A stretch of DNA of 64,000 bases, taken from contig CALYLW010000312.1 of assembly GCA_944989445.1 (NCBI GenBank), forward strand, positions 891,566 through 955,565, written 5' to 3'. Below the pieces are notes generated by a model. It saw nothing but the letters and a program-made list of their open reading frames with translations. It was not told where the DNA came from and made no database searches. Of this stretch, positions 37,016 through 47,781 are shown in pieces. Source of the DNA: Ampullaceana balthica. Its lineage: Eukaryota > Mollusca > Gastropoda > Lymnaeidae. The translations under genes and the position numbers were made by a program. The stretch's first letter is position 1, and each line of letters starts with the position of its first letter.

Positions 37016-37033
37016 TACCGACGTTCCACTGTA

Positions 37034-37894
37034 TTTCAAAAAGCAAACAAAATATAAAAAAAAGAAAACAAAACACACACAAAAAAATAAACAAAAGATA
37101 AACAAAAAACAAAACAGAAGTTGGCTAAGATATAGACGTCACAAATGTACAACGCCAAAATTGCGATGGAATAGATAGATTGATCAACATCCCATTTGTC
37201 CAACAATAACTACAGTAAAAAGTAAAGGGGACGCAAGTGTTTGCAATGTTTAGGAACCGTAAGATAACAAATTTATATTCTCTAACCTCATTTTAAATAT
37301 TTCGTTTTTCGGAAGATTTAACCTAAAACTCATGTAATGGAGCTTTCCTCAAATTGACTCTGGGCTCTAAGTGGTAACTTCAAAGCCTTGAAGAAGCTAC
37401 TTTGTATTCAGAAAAAAAAATTGCAAACAAATTTCATACACAGCTCCATGTTTTTAAATCACGTAATTATATGTTCAATATTGAGGTATTGACAAGTTCT
37501 TCAGAGGTTCTGGCAAATTTAATATCACGTATCTCATCTTCTTGTTATACATTATCGTTCAACTGCAACAAGGCGTTTAATTTTTAAATTAAACACAGGA
37601 GAATCAAACGATTTGTACGACTAAACTACAACAATAAATATAAGCTTTTATTAACAGACAAACACAGGCTAAACGCTTGTAAAATAGCAAAAGTGTTGAA
37701 ATTAAATTAACATTACATTTTATCTACCTTATTACTCATAAACCAATCAAGTGTAGAAAAGACACACACAAAAAAGTGGGTCGAGCTCAAGTCACTAAAA
37801 AAAAACCACAGAAGAACGGACAAGAATGTCAGCAATGATAATTAAAAAACAGCAACAACACACAACTGAATAAAAAGACACAAGAGCTCTGCGA
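37034..37894. other. AT-rich non-coding stretch
   Basis: No feature was recognised. Confidence 0.4.
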
Positions 37895-37957
37895 CATTGT
37901 GAACCAGTGATACGACATTGTGAACCAGTGATACGACATTGTGAACCAGTGATACGA
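37895..37957. repeat. 21-bp tandem repeat, 3 copies
   Basis: The unit is GACATTGTGAACCAGTGATA plus C. Confidence 0.95.
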
Positions 37958-37981
37958 CATACTTCTACATACACATGTTTT

Positions 37982-38522
37982 TAAATCCCTTATATTAACT
38001 TCGACATTTTGTCTCTCTCTGTCTGTCGTCATCTCTTCGTCGGGCGGAAAAACAAAAGTCAAAAATGACCAAATTCCCGTGATGCCATCGAGCTGAAATT
38101 TGGCACATAGACTTGTGTCACCTAACAATGCATCGTATCAAAATTTCAGATCGATCAAACGTACCGTAATTAAATTAATGCATTTTTAGTTTATCTCTAT
38201 ACGACATATTTAATTCAAGTTCACGGTTTGTTATTGTTTTTTTTTCATGTGACAGTTCAGTTCGCGCGTTGACGCCACATCGTCGATGTACCGGCGTGCT
38301 TTTGTTTACATTTTACGTGTCACGCTGAGCTCGGTCCAGCGATCGGTGACCAGACCTTTCCCCTCTCCCCCCCCCACCCCCGGGGTTATAAAGCAAAGGG
38401 AGTTAAGGCAGATTCAGTCTGTAAATGTTTGTCGTGTTTGAACATAATCAATACTGTTAGTTATGTCTCATATATAAGGGATTTATAGTCAAAAAACGTT
38501 GTTTTTACGGGTTTGTTTTATG
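37982..38522 (+). repeat. Single copy of the ~535-bp repeat, inverted relative to 14,661-16,502
   Basis: It starts TAAATCCCTTATATTAACTT and ends ATATATAAGGGATTTATAGT plus the linker to about 38,522. The body matches the tandem array in inverse (for example AATGCATCGTATCAAAATTT, GGGCGGAAAAACAAAAGTCA), with more substitutions than the array units show among themselves. A C-rich run at 38,358-38,384 corresponds to the G-run of the array. Confidence 0.85.
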
Positions 38523-39133
38523 ATGACCTCAACTCAGAACTGCGTCACGCATTCTTATTTTTCTGTGTGGATAGAAATTCATTTAGTCCCAAATCCCGCC
38601 CCCCCCCACACACACACTTTTTCCCAACCAATGTAAATGGAATAAATACACCACGATCTAAATAATGGAGCATAAATTAGTAGCAGTAATCAGTCAGTGC
38701 CAGCTAACAAAACACAGCTGTAGCATATTGGACACCCCCCCACCCCAAACCCTTTAGCTTATTTCTGTTTCCTGCTGGATGTCTGTCCAGCGCCCCCCCC
38801 CACCCGACCTCCCCCCAGGTCTCGCATCCTTACACAATATCCATTCCCCTGTGCGGTAACAACGAGATTAGACAGCTGATAAGGACTGTCGGACAAAACC
38901 AGTAGGGGAATGGTCCTTGCCTCGTGTGGCGGAATAACCCAGAAATCAAATTTCGTTGTAACCGCCTGATAAGGACCTCGCCACTACCAAAGGTCCCGAC
39001 CGTCAGGTCCCGCGGGAACGAGACTTGTTGACTCGTGTGTCCTGTCTCAGGTTTATTTTATCTGACGTGTATGGTGAAGGGCGAGAAGACGGGTAAACAT
39101 GTTCAATAAAACAGAATGTGCGTCAGCGACCTA
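38523..39133. other. GC-richer non-coding stretch
   Basis: About 38,560-39,060 contains C-runs and looks single-copy. No coding similarity was recognised. Confidence 0.35.
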
Positions 39134-39260
39134 CTAGAGATATACCCGTCGAATAATGACGGCTAGAATAACATCACCGAACCACGGTGGTGGTAATGCT
39201 CTTCCCATCTTCTAAAGTTATTTTACAAAATATACACATTTAAGATATGTAACTTTAAAA
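39134..39260 (-). mobile_element. Helitron-like 3' terminus
   Basis: On the minus strand the sequence reads CCGTCATTATTCGACGGGTA, then TATCT, then CTAG (39,134-39,137) and T. The hairpin and spacing parallel the termini at 1053, 28,007 and 43,806, so it is likely a fourth, more diverged member. The extent upstream is unclear. Confidence 0.45.
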
Positions 39261-39378
39261 AAAATCCAGTAAGTACTAATCCCAAGCTTCTATACAAGCA
39301 AAGTCAACGCATTATTCTCGCCTTGGAACTGTATTAATATTTTATTTTCTCACACCTTAAAAAAATCCACGTTAAACA

Positions 39379-40739
39379 TCTCTCTCTATATATAAATCAA
39401 AGTATGTATTTATGTCCTTTATAGATGACTAAACCATTCACCCGATCGTGATGAAACTTTTGGAGACTTTTGAGTACGCTCCTGGGATGGTCACTGGCAA
39501 ATTTTTTTTAAAGCAAAATCTAACACTCATGGAGCTCCGGGGGCCCATATTATGATTTTTTTCTTATATGAGTTATATAAAAATTAGTTTAAGCGTTAGG
39601 TATTAGGTAGATTGATAGATCTTAACCAAACTTTGGATATAACAACTTGGAAGCCAATATTGAAATAGTATAGGGCACTCATTTCCTAATGTCCATTTCT
39701 TCGGGACTGGGGGCCCAAAATGTCTTTTTCACAATCATTTAAGATTTTATTCCCCATTCAATTATTAAAGATCTTTTGAAATATAGATAAATATATCCAC
39801 TATGAAACTGATTGAAACAAAACAGGTGTTTTGAACTAGACATCTTGCACTAAATGGGCCCTGGGCCCTTAATGTCATTTTTTGCTTATATGAGCTATAT
39901 AAAAATTAGTTTATGCGTTAGCTACTGTGTAAATGAATGGATCTTAACCAAACTTTGTATATAAAAACTTGGTAGCCCATATTAAAATAAACAAAGGGCA
40001 CTGCACTTCTAATTTCCAATTTTTTAGGGCCGGCGGCGCCAAATATCTTTTTTCGTATATGTTTGAGCTATTATTTGCCATTCTATTTGTAACGATCTTG
40101 TGAAATATATCCATGATGAAGCTGAATTAAAATGAACAGCATTTTGAAATTTACATCTTACATCAAATGGGCCGGGGGCCGCAAATGTCTTTTTTTTGTT
40201 TGTATACACGAAGATATTATTTCCCACTCAGTTTTTAACGATCTTGAGAAATTATATATACACGATGAAACTGAATTTAAATTAACAGGTTTTCAAAATC
40301 CACACCTTGAACCGACTGGGCCCGGGGCCCACTGTATGTAATTTTTCATTATATTAGCTATATAAAAATTAGTTTTATTGTTAGATAATGAGAAAATAAA
40401 TGGATTTTGACCATATTCGGTATATAAAAACTTAAGAGCCTATTTTAAATTACTATAGGGCACTAGGGCAGTGAACTCCTAATGTCTATGTCCTTGGGGC
40501 TGGGGTCCGAAATGTGTGGTTTTTTTTAAAAAACTTTAATATTGTCTTCCCGATTCAATTTTGCACGATATTAAGAAATATAGATATTTATATTTGTTAT
40601 GAAATTGATTGAAATGAACAGATTTTCGAGCGTCATATGTCAAACGGATGGGCCCGGTTAACCATAATGTAATTTCTTTTTTTAATCTATATGTATTCCT
40701 TTTTACTGAGATCGTTGCAGCGCATGACGGGTCTGCTAG
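39379..40739 (+). mobile_element. Non-autonomous Helitron-like element with degenerate internal repeats
   Basis: It begins A/TCTCTCTCTATATATAAATC and ends GACGGGTCTGCTAG/T, the A-TC...CTAG-T arrangement of Helitrons. The 5' part (CACCCGATCGTGATGAAACT) resembles leader sequences common to animal Helitron families. Internally, segments such as GCTATATAAAAATTAGTTTA recur near 39,575, 39,890 and 40,360, each followed by CTTAACCAAACTTTG-like, GGGCACT and GGGCCC phrases, so the interior is a set of about 300-450-bp degenerate repeats. No protein was found. Confidence 0.6.
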
Positions 40740-40872
40740 TATGTATATAAAATTACCGATTTGTTTATTAAAATCGCACCTTATGTTGCGCACCACTCAC
40801 GCTTGTGTTATTTAAAACGCGTTTAAGACCGACGGTGATGTAAACCACACGGCTTGAACGTCGTGTTTTCTC

Positions 40873-41112
40873 TCAAATGTTGACAACTGACTCAAACCCT
40901 TTCTTTCCTTTCACTTTCCTTTTTGCCTTTGTAAACTTCATTCCTCATTCTTTCTGGCCAATATCTACTTGGATTACACATGGCAGCTTTCTTACTTCAA
41001 GTTGTTTATGTTTAAACGCCGATAGAGGCTTCTTACAAACACTTTTCTTGGTTGTTGCAATTTTTGCTTCAGGCTTATCCTTACCTTGTTTTATAAATTC
41101 CTTTATAGTCAT
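40873..41112 (-). pseudogene. Lysine-rich open frame interrupted by one stop
   Basis: On the minus strand an ATG at 41,110-41,112 opens a frame beginning MTIKEFIKQGKDKPEAK that runs 55 codons to a TGA (40,945-40,947). It continues in the same frame as GMKFTKAKRKVKGKKGFESV to a second TGA at 40,873. The composition (about one quarter Lys) is unlike random AT-rich sequence on that strand. No family was recognised. It may be a decayed exon or mobile-element fragment. Confidence 0.25.
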
Positions 41113-41160
41113 TGATGAGTGTGTTTATTTTCATCATTCTGAAACTCAAAGTGGCAATTA

Positions 41161-43353
41161 AAAAAAACGGTCAACAGCTCTAATAGAGCTCGCAGATATA
41201 TATAAAATAAATAGAAGGAAGTTATGTATTCAATATAGTTTGTTAAAATATTTTTTTTTAAACACTTAAAACAGTCAATGAAATATGAAACACAAACACT
41301 GAAACAGACCTATTAATAATACTTCCACAAATAGGGTATGTAACCTGATCATATAATTCTAAATTACATACTTATATTTATTTTAAAAGTTGTAATTTGA
41401 TTACTATAGAAAAGGCGAATATGTGGAAGTCATGTGATATAATATTCATGAAGCAGTAGTGTTTAGACCTTGTTGTATGCTGTGAGATGTAAAACATGTG
41501 ACTTTGAAGAAAAGTGTGGTATGACATACATTGTATTTGAGATAGTGAAGCTTACATCATTGCTATTATTATTAGATGTATCAACTTTAATCCAGTAGAA
41601 TAAAGTGATCTATTCACATTTGTGAAGCAGTCTTCGTTATCGTATTGATGTGTTTTTTTTTAAAGGAAATCGTTCAACGAACTCTACTATCCATTTTATA
41701 GTAAACCACCGACATCCTCAACATAACGTAATACCATCATTGACACGGCCCAAACACTAACGTTCGAGATAACAGCCGCGATCTCTTCCACGTGTGATCA
41801 AAGTAAATGTTGATTCGCTTAAGGTTAATGTTGAAAGAAGCATCAACACCCGTTCGTTATTAACAGCAATATTCGTGTACGACAAGTCAAAGTATTAATG
41901 TATCCTGAAGATCGTTTCTGGGAAAAAAGGGGTAAAGAAATGACCCCCACTCTAGCGACGCCCCGGTGTCCATCTAGCGGTCAGTAAATGGTTTACCAGA
42001 AACTCGATTCTCTGTCTTAGACGTACAGTTGACCAGTAATCAACAGACAATTGATGTCTGGGCACTCAGACTCGATGTCCATTGTTTAACTGGGTCCCTT
42101 GGTGGGTCTGGCGTCTGTTTGGGGGACTCACTGTTGTCGAGAACAGGCAATTCACGATGTCAGGCAGCGACCAGCCAATACCAAGTTAATAGACTGATTT
42201 TTAATTTAATAAGGCGACTGGCGTTCTTTAAATACATTACATGAATGAAGTTAGGATTTACTTGTTTCAATTTTAATATTCCGAAAAGAAGGCCGCAGCT
42301 GAATAAAAAAAATTTTCAGGCGGTTCCATGCCCAAAAAGAGATGAAAATAATAAATGAAAATAATAGGGTGACATCTAAAAAATTCTTATTCTACCTCTT
42401 CACAAACATAAATATATCCATAGGTGTATCATTTACGTCCATTATTACTATACATCCTGGCAATGCACATCAATATACTAAGACTTCTATTGGGTGCTTC
42501 CGCTTTTATTGTGTCACATTTAGTGGTTTTTCTTGACTACAACCTTTAACCTTTACCCCTTGTAAAACAGCTTAGTACATTCTTTTGTTTTCTCCCATAA
42601 TGGCTTGCCGTCGTCCGCTTGACAAATTAATTTGATTATATTTACCATTTGTCATTATTAAACTATACAGCTTGTATCTATCTTAAGTGAACATGATAAA
42701 TTGAAATGAACAATACACAACCGAAAAGAGCTTTTAACGAGCTTTTCTAATTGCTGTGATGTAAATAAAATAAAAAACAAGAATTAGGTTAAAGGTTATG
42801 AATATGTAATTTTAATTGTTTTGAAAGCATCTACAGACAGGTCTGACATCAAAAACAACATATGTTTGTTCCTATAAAGTCCACAAAAAAAATATTTAAA
42901 AATGAAAATTAAGAAAAGGCTGCAAGATTCATTACAGTGGAATATTTACATATAAGATTGTGTAAATTTACTAAGCTTAGAAAACTTGTAGATAGAATAA
43001 CAAAGAGCATTGTAGTAATACTATAAATGGGATTGATTTCCAAATTTAAAATACAACGCGATAACAATATAATACAATGAGAAGGGCATAGTGATAAAAA
43101 CACTTATTTATTCCCTATATTCGGGAAGGAAATGGATTGCCTGAGCCAGCAAGGAACACCAACCCACTATCAACATTCAACGCTCAAATAAAAATGCAAC
43201 TCTCAAGATTTGTTCAAGTAGTCATACTCCTGTGTGACATTTCTTGCGATTTACTAGGCTCTTACATGTTATAAAATCTCACCCTTGTAATAAATTAATC
43301 GATGCATAAACATGTGTTTACATAGTTTAAAGAGACGTTCATAAGGAATGATT
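41161..43353. other. Non-coding stretch
   Basis: No gene was supported. About 41,750-42,180 is less AT-rich and looks single-copy. The rest is AT-rich with no recognisable repeat. Confidence 0.4.
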
Positions 43354-43806
43354 ATTAAACAATATAATTTGCAATTGCCACGCAAGTAGTGTCTGTCAGT
43401 CCTGACGCTACTAATTTTAGAATGCAGGGAAAACCAAATTACTGCACCAATGCATCAAAAGGTGTTCAAATTAAATATGCGCTGTAAAAATATTATATGA
43501 CGTCATTGCTTTCGCTGATATTTTAATTTTGGAAAAGGGATCAATGTAAAAGAGGATTTGATGATGGTAAAATATTATAAAATAAAATAAAAAAGGGGCA
43601 CCGTAGGCGCCCTGCAACCCCTATTATAAAATATTTTGTTTACACTTCAGACAGTTTAATATTTCGTATTTATCAAACAAGGACAAGTTAGTTGGGCTTT
43701 TGAAAAAGGTTGGCGCCGTAGGCGCCCTTAAAAAAGTGCATTTTTAAATTAAAATAAATAGATTTCAGCTGAAAACTTCCGTCATTTTTGACGGGTGATA
43801 CGCTAG
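43354..43806 (+). mobile_element. Non-autonomous Helitron-like element, copy 2
   Basis: It is closely similar to 597-1053 throughout, including TGACGCTACTAATTTTAGAA, GGAAAAGGGATCAATGT and the GGCGCCGTAGGCGCC motif. It ends with hairpin CCGTCATTTTTGACGG and CTAG at 43,803-43,806, then T. Confidence 0.65.
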
Positions 43807-44136
43807 TGATAGTAATAAAACTAAATTTAAAAAAATAAATATAGACTATATATTAATATTGTGCGATAAGGAATGTTACAGCATTTAAATGAAATCACAA
43901 TTCTACAAAATAATGTGCTTGTGTCACTACTTCGTAAAATAATAATGCAATGTAATGTCTGCCGTGGTATCATGTAAAACCAAACAAAACATGTCTTCAT
44001 TATTTAAAACTAGCTAACTGATTTCTTAAATAAAGGGTCAAAGTAATAATAATATAATGAAATTAACTCATTTAAAAATAAGAAACGCTAGTCTCTTAAG
44101 AAGATTTACAATTTGAAAGCAAAGTAAGAAGGCTAA
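43807..44136. other. AT-rich non-coding stretch
   Basis: No feature was recognised. Confidence 0.4.
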
Positions 44137-44396
44137 GTGGCGATGCGGTGGTCGAGTGGCAGCGCGCTCGACTGGCGTACCGATGGTCACGGGCTCGAAT
44201 CCATGTGAAGGCAAGGATTTGTTCCCGGAGCCTAGGGCGTCCCTGAGCCACCCAGCTCCGAATGGGTACCTAACACTAGTTAGGCGGCTGGGTAATGCGT
44301 GGAACCCTCATAGCCGTGGCCTGTGACCGCTGCATCACTTGCCAACAAGTCTCTATAGGAGCGTCTGTATAGATAAGATAAGAAGATAAGTGCTAC
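44137..44396 (+). mobile_element. tRNA-derived SINE
   Basis: The first ~75 bp have a tRNA-like form: a promoter A box around TGGTCGAGTGG (about 44,148) and a B box GGGCTCGAATCC (about 44,190), the internal RNA polymerase III signals. A tRNA-unrelated body follows (GGGTACCTAACACTAGTTAG, TGGCCTGTGACCGCTGCATC), then a tail of ATAAG-like repeats. The body and tail exclude a functional tRNA gene. Flanking duplications were not clear. Confidence 0.8.
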
Positions 44397-44999
44397 TAAG
44401 ACACATTTACGAACTATCAAGAATTACTTATACATGCAATTATATACATACACAACCAAATAACAAAACAACTTACGGATTCAAAGTGTGAGCTTTGTAG
44501 TAATATAATTAATACACATGAATAGCTCAAGATATATACTTTAAAAAAACATTTTTTGAAATAGCTATTACATATGTGGAATGAGCGTTTGTAAATCATT
44601 GATTTCTGTATTTTCGAATTATATTTTAATTTCATTACATTGCAATTTTTTGAACGACATAATATTAAAGTTATATTTTGGTTTATTGGGACTTTAATTT
44701 TCCTACCCATAGAAGCCAGGTAAGTTGTACCTATCCGTTTGATAATTGTGTAGCGGGGAAGGAAGTAGTGATGTCAAACAAATAGTGGTAGCAATTGTTT
44801 TAAATGATCTTTTTGCAAAAGAGAGATTTTTAAGGACCAAAGTTTTCTTTTTAAAATCAAAACGTGAATTCATGATGATATAGTAGTCTTTAAGGTTGTA
44901 ATTAAGTAACAATATAAATGGAGTTTCATTTTTTTAAAATAGTTTAATTATATTGGAGTGAACATATAATCACTGGAAATCATTTTATTTATCGCTCCT
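44397..44999. other. 3' flank of the BTB gene
   Basis: AT-rich. On the minus strand an AATAAA lies about 10 bases past the stop codon (near 44,984), and further candidates occur farther on. None can be chosen as the polyadenylation signal without transcripts. Confidence 0.35.
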
Positions 45000-46856
45000 T
45001 TAAATTGAAAACAAAGATTTTCGTAATATAGCTGGTACGAAATTAGTTTTTGCCCCGTCAGAACCCCAATATTTAATTTTTTCAAATCGCCCATGCAAAA
45101 AAATTTGTTTAACCGTAGGGTCATTTCGAGGATTATTTCCATATATAAATAGACAATCGTTATAAATCAAAGCTCCGTTTAAAACTTTGTTGAAATGCCA
45201 AAGTTTAGCCAGGAACGTGAACTCAATAACTCCACTGAGTTGTGTAGTCACAACTCGCAAACTCCCATCAGATTGTAGAATGTAAGTGTCGTTGTCGTCT
45301 CTGAAGCTGATCATGTGTTTGGCTGTTCCTTCAAATCCAACACACTGTGTCCATTTCTTTTCTGATAATTTCAGACTATAGACACATGTTTCAGTGTTAT
45401 AATTGACCACAGCGTCATAGAAGGCCAGAATATATCTTTCAAAACCAAAGGCGAATTGAAATTTTATATCAGGAGGCAGGGGCATGAACTCCTGAAGAAT
45501 GAGGTCATTTCGATACAATTTCTTTGCTTCTTTACAGAGAATATACATGAAATCTCCATGAGCTATCAGAATGGAACTTGCGTCTTGACCTGGAACTGTA
45601 CAGATTTTCGTCCATCCATTTTCATCTAATCGATAAATACTATAGCTCGTTTGATAATGGTAAGTGCTGCTTCCATAGGCGTACAGTTTGTTTTGAAAAA
45701 TTTCTAAGCGTGAAATTGTTTCCAAATCTGTACATCTCGTTATTTTTCCCCATTCTTCTTTACCAAGAGATAACGCGTCGATTTTGGTTGTATTTGAAAC
45801 AATGACACCAAAGTGACCGAATTCACTGTTGTCTCTGTGAACAGCTGTTGAAGGCCATTGTCCGTGCCGATAATTGGGTAAATTGTATGTGACGGAAGCG
45901 AAAATTATGTTTTTTGCTTCGTGGCTTGAATTCACCAAATAATTTCCATAAAGTGTATCAATAAAATCAGGACTTGCCAGACATAACCGAGTAGACTTAA
46001 GAAGTAAGCTTAAACTCTCCAGTCTAGATTTATGTTTGGCCGCGTCAGTTCGCCTCCTAGTTAACTCGTCATTTTCTTTGTTATTATCTTCTCTCGTAGT
46101 ATTATGAATGGACTCTTTCTGCTGGTTCTGACAGTTTCCATTAATGCTACCTAGGTCCAAACTACACACTTTTTCATCCTGCTCCTGTTCACCACCTTCT
46201 ACAATTTTTGTGTTATTGGTATTTCTTCTTTGTTCTGTGGATAAATCGTCTTTATAATAATTAGCCCAATCCATTACTGCTTCAATAACTATATCTTCTG
46301 TGGACACAACAAGGTCCTGTCGCTTTACTATTGCCAGCACTTCTGCGGAAGACAATTTCAAAAATGCTGGTGTTCTTCTAATTTCATTGAAATTGTCGGA
46401 AATGAATTTTTTCGTTACTTCCAAAACAATTTTAGATCCAAAAACCTTTGCGCATTCATTGAATTCCTCAAAATTATCAATTTCAATGAACACACTTGCC
46501 ATTTCTTCACAATGTTTGACCAAAAAATCAATTTGGAGCAAATGTGCAGCTTTCCAAACATCTATGAAATTACTCTTTGTCAATACGTCACGTCCTGTAT
46601 ACAATACTGTAAGAACCGATTGAAAAGTGTCATTTGAAATGTCTTGTAGTTTAGCTAAACCTTCCTTTTCTTCTTTCATTCCTGATTTAAACATTCCCAG
46701 AAACACAGGGGAACATGCCCCAAGTAGAAATCGATGACAATGGAAAAGTTCGTCATCTACGAGTACGTTAAAGTCCAGAAGATCACGCTCTTCCCATAGT
46801 GTTTTGATGCAATTCATGACGCCGAATGCACACATTTGGTTGATGTTCATGTTCAT
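45000..46856 (-). CDS. BTB-BACK-kelch-like protein, single coding exon (618 aa)
   Basis: The start is the ATG at 46,854-46,856 in a perfect Kozak context (GCCACCATGA). An acceptor-like TTTCTGTCAATACAG lies just upstream, so a 5' non-coding exon is probably spliced on; an in-frame ATG 13 codons earlier would fall within that acceptor. Residues about 20-125 are a BTB domain (DFNVLVDDELFHCHRFLLGA, LTVLYTGRDVL), and about 125-205 the first part of BACK (EDIVIEAVMDWANYY). A low-complexity insertion of about 70 residues follows. BACK then resumes (SLSLLLKSTRLCLASPDF, about 280-300). The C-terminal half has weak kelch-like blades (for example EEWGKITRCTDL, ENGWTKICTVPG, EKKWTQCVGFEG) without the usual Gly-Gly doublets. 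Such proteins commonly serve as substrate adaptors for Cullin-3 ubiquitin ligases; here that is inference. The frame is intact, so the gene is probably functional. Confidence 0.88.
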   Translation of the reverse strand: MNMNINQMCAFGVMNCIKTLWEERDLLDFNVLVDDELFHCHRFLLGACSPVFLGMFKSGMKEEKEGLAKLQDISNDTFQSVLTVLYTGRDVLTKSNFIDVWKAAHLLQIDFLVKHCEEMASVFIEIDNFEEFNECAKVFGSKIVLEVTKKFISDNFNEIRRTPAFLKLSSAEVLAIVKRQDLVVSTEDIVIEAVMDWANYYKDDLSTEQRRNTNNTKIVEGGEQEQDEKVCSLDLGSINGNCQNQQKESIHNTTREDNNKENDELTRRRTDAAKHKSRLESLSLLLKSTRLCLASPDFIDTLYGNYLVNSSHEAKNIIFASVTYNLPNYRHGQWPSTAVHRDNSEFGHFGVIVSNTTKIDALSLGKEEWGKITRCTDLETISRLEIFQNKLYAYGSSTYHYQTSYSIYRLDENGWTKICTVPGQDASSILIAHGDFMYILCKEAKKLYRNDLILQEFMPLPPDIKFQFAFGFERYILAFYDAVVNYNTETCVYSLKLSEKKWTQCVGFEGTAKHMISFRDDNDTYILQSDGSLRVVTTQLSGVIEFTFLAKLWHFNKVLNGALIYNDCLFIYGNNPRNDPTVKQIFLHGRFEKIKYWGSDGAKTNFVPAILRKSLFSI

Positions 46857-46899
46857 GGTGGCTAAATGGTGCGTCCTGTATTGACAGAAACACATAAAA
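46857..46899 (-). other. Probable splice acceptor and 5' UTR end of the BTB gene
   Basis: Minus-strand TGTTTCTGTCAATACAG is followed by GACGCACCATTTAGCCACC and the ATG. The pyrimidine-rich tract plus CAG fits a 3' splice site about 19 bases before the start. The upstream exon is not identified. Confidence 0.5.
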
Positions 46900-47018
46900 G
46901 TAACTTTAAATTGTTAGCATTGTGTAACAAAAATTACATTAGTAAAATGAAGTTAACCAAATTAACCAAAATCATATGAACTTTTTAGATGCATCTCAAA
47001 ACACACACACACACACAG

Positions 47019-47049
<31 letters not shown>

Positions 47050-47781
47050 CACACACACACGCTCACATACACACACATAAGAAAAACGCATAAAAGATAG
47101 ACAGCATCTCGAAATAGTTAATACACGTCAAACGACATGAAAGTTGCATAGGCCATGACGAAGCCACACTCAGAAGAGCTAGTTCGTTCAGACAAAGCAT
47201 ATGAATCTATCCCATTAAAAAATTATTTTTTTTATTTAACCGTTACATAACCTGTAATATTTTATGAATACATTATTGTGTGTAAAAATATTTTTCTCGA
47301 CTATACTTTTCTTTCTTTTAGTTTTTTTAAGGTAACGGTGAGCTATTGAACAATTTTAAAGGGACGCCCACCCCCCTCACCCCCCCCCCACATGCACGAA
47401 ATAAAACATTCATTAGAACCCTTCGGCTAGTCCAAGTTTATTTGAAAATGAAAGTAACGTAACTATACTAATGACTATGATATTTTCTAAATAGAATCAA
47501 AAGAAACATTTGTTTAACGTGAAACGATTGTAAATGTAATTGTAGATGTCGTAAATGTACGTGACGTTTAAAGCAGATACAAACTGAGCAGAGTTTGTTG
47601 CAGAAAATAAAAATCGTACAAATTTTTTTTAACGCTAATTAAGTTATTAAAATTTTGTAATAAATAGTATACTTACAGTTATTTACTACGCTAAATATCT
47701 TTACGATATAATCTTTATGCAATGAAAATGAAATTTCAGGAAATCTTTTTTTAACTAAGGGAAATCCCACAACTTAGAATA
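46900..47781. other. Intronic or intergenic stretch with an (AC)n microsatellite
   Basis: A CA-repeat with GCTC interruptions lies at about 47,000-47,078. C-runs occur at 47,360-47,392. No exon was found. Confidence 0.5.

Larger units (their letters stand above)
35646..37033. mobile_element. pogo/Tigger-like non-autonomous DNA transposon
   Basis: The element 35,648-37,031 is bounded by TA on both sides. Its left end is CAGTGGAACCTCGGTATGCG followed by TCC; the right end in inverse is CAGTGGAACGTCGGTATACG followed by TC, an inverted repeat of about 22 bp with two mismatches. TA duplication and CAGTNGAACCTCG-type ends are typical of the pogo/Tigger branch of Tc1/mariner. No transposase frame remains. 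About half the interior consists of two minisatellites (36,063-36,345 and 36,670-37,015). Confidence 0.82.

Noticed and set aside
36603..37178. Open frame encoding 11-residue repeats (QDVYQVGLKPK)
   Set aside because: It is produced by the 33-bp minisatellite, whose period is a multiple of three; both strands are open and there is no ATG start or flanking coding sequence.
44137..44215. Possible functional tRNA gene
   Set aside because: The A and B boxes are present, but the sequence continues into a SINE body and ATAAG-type tail, and the cloverleaf does not close convincingly.
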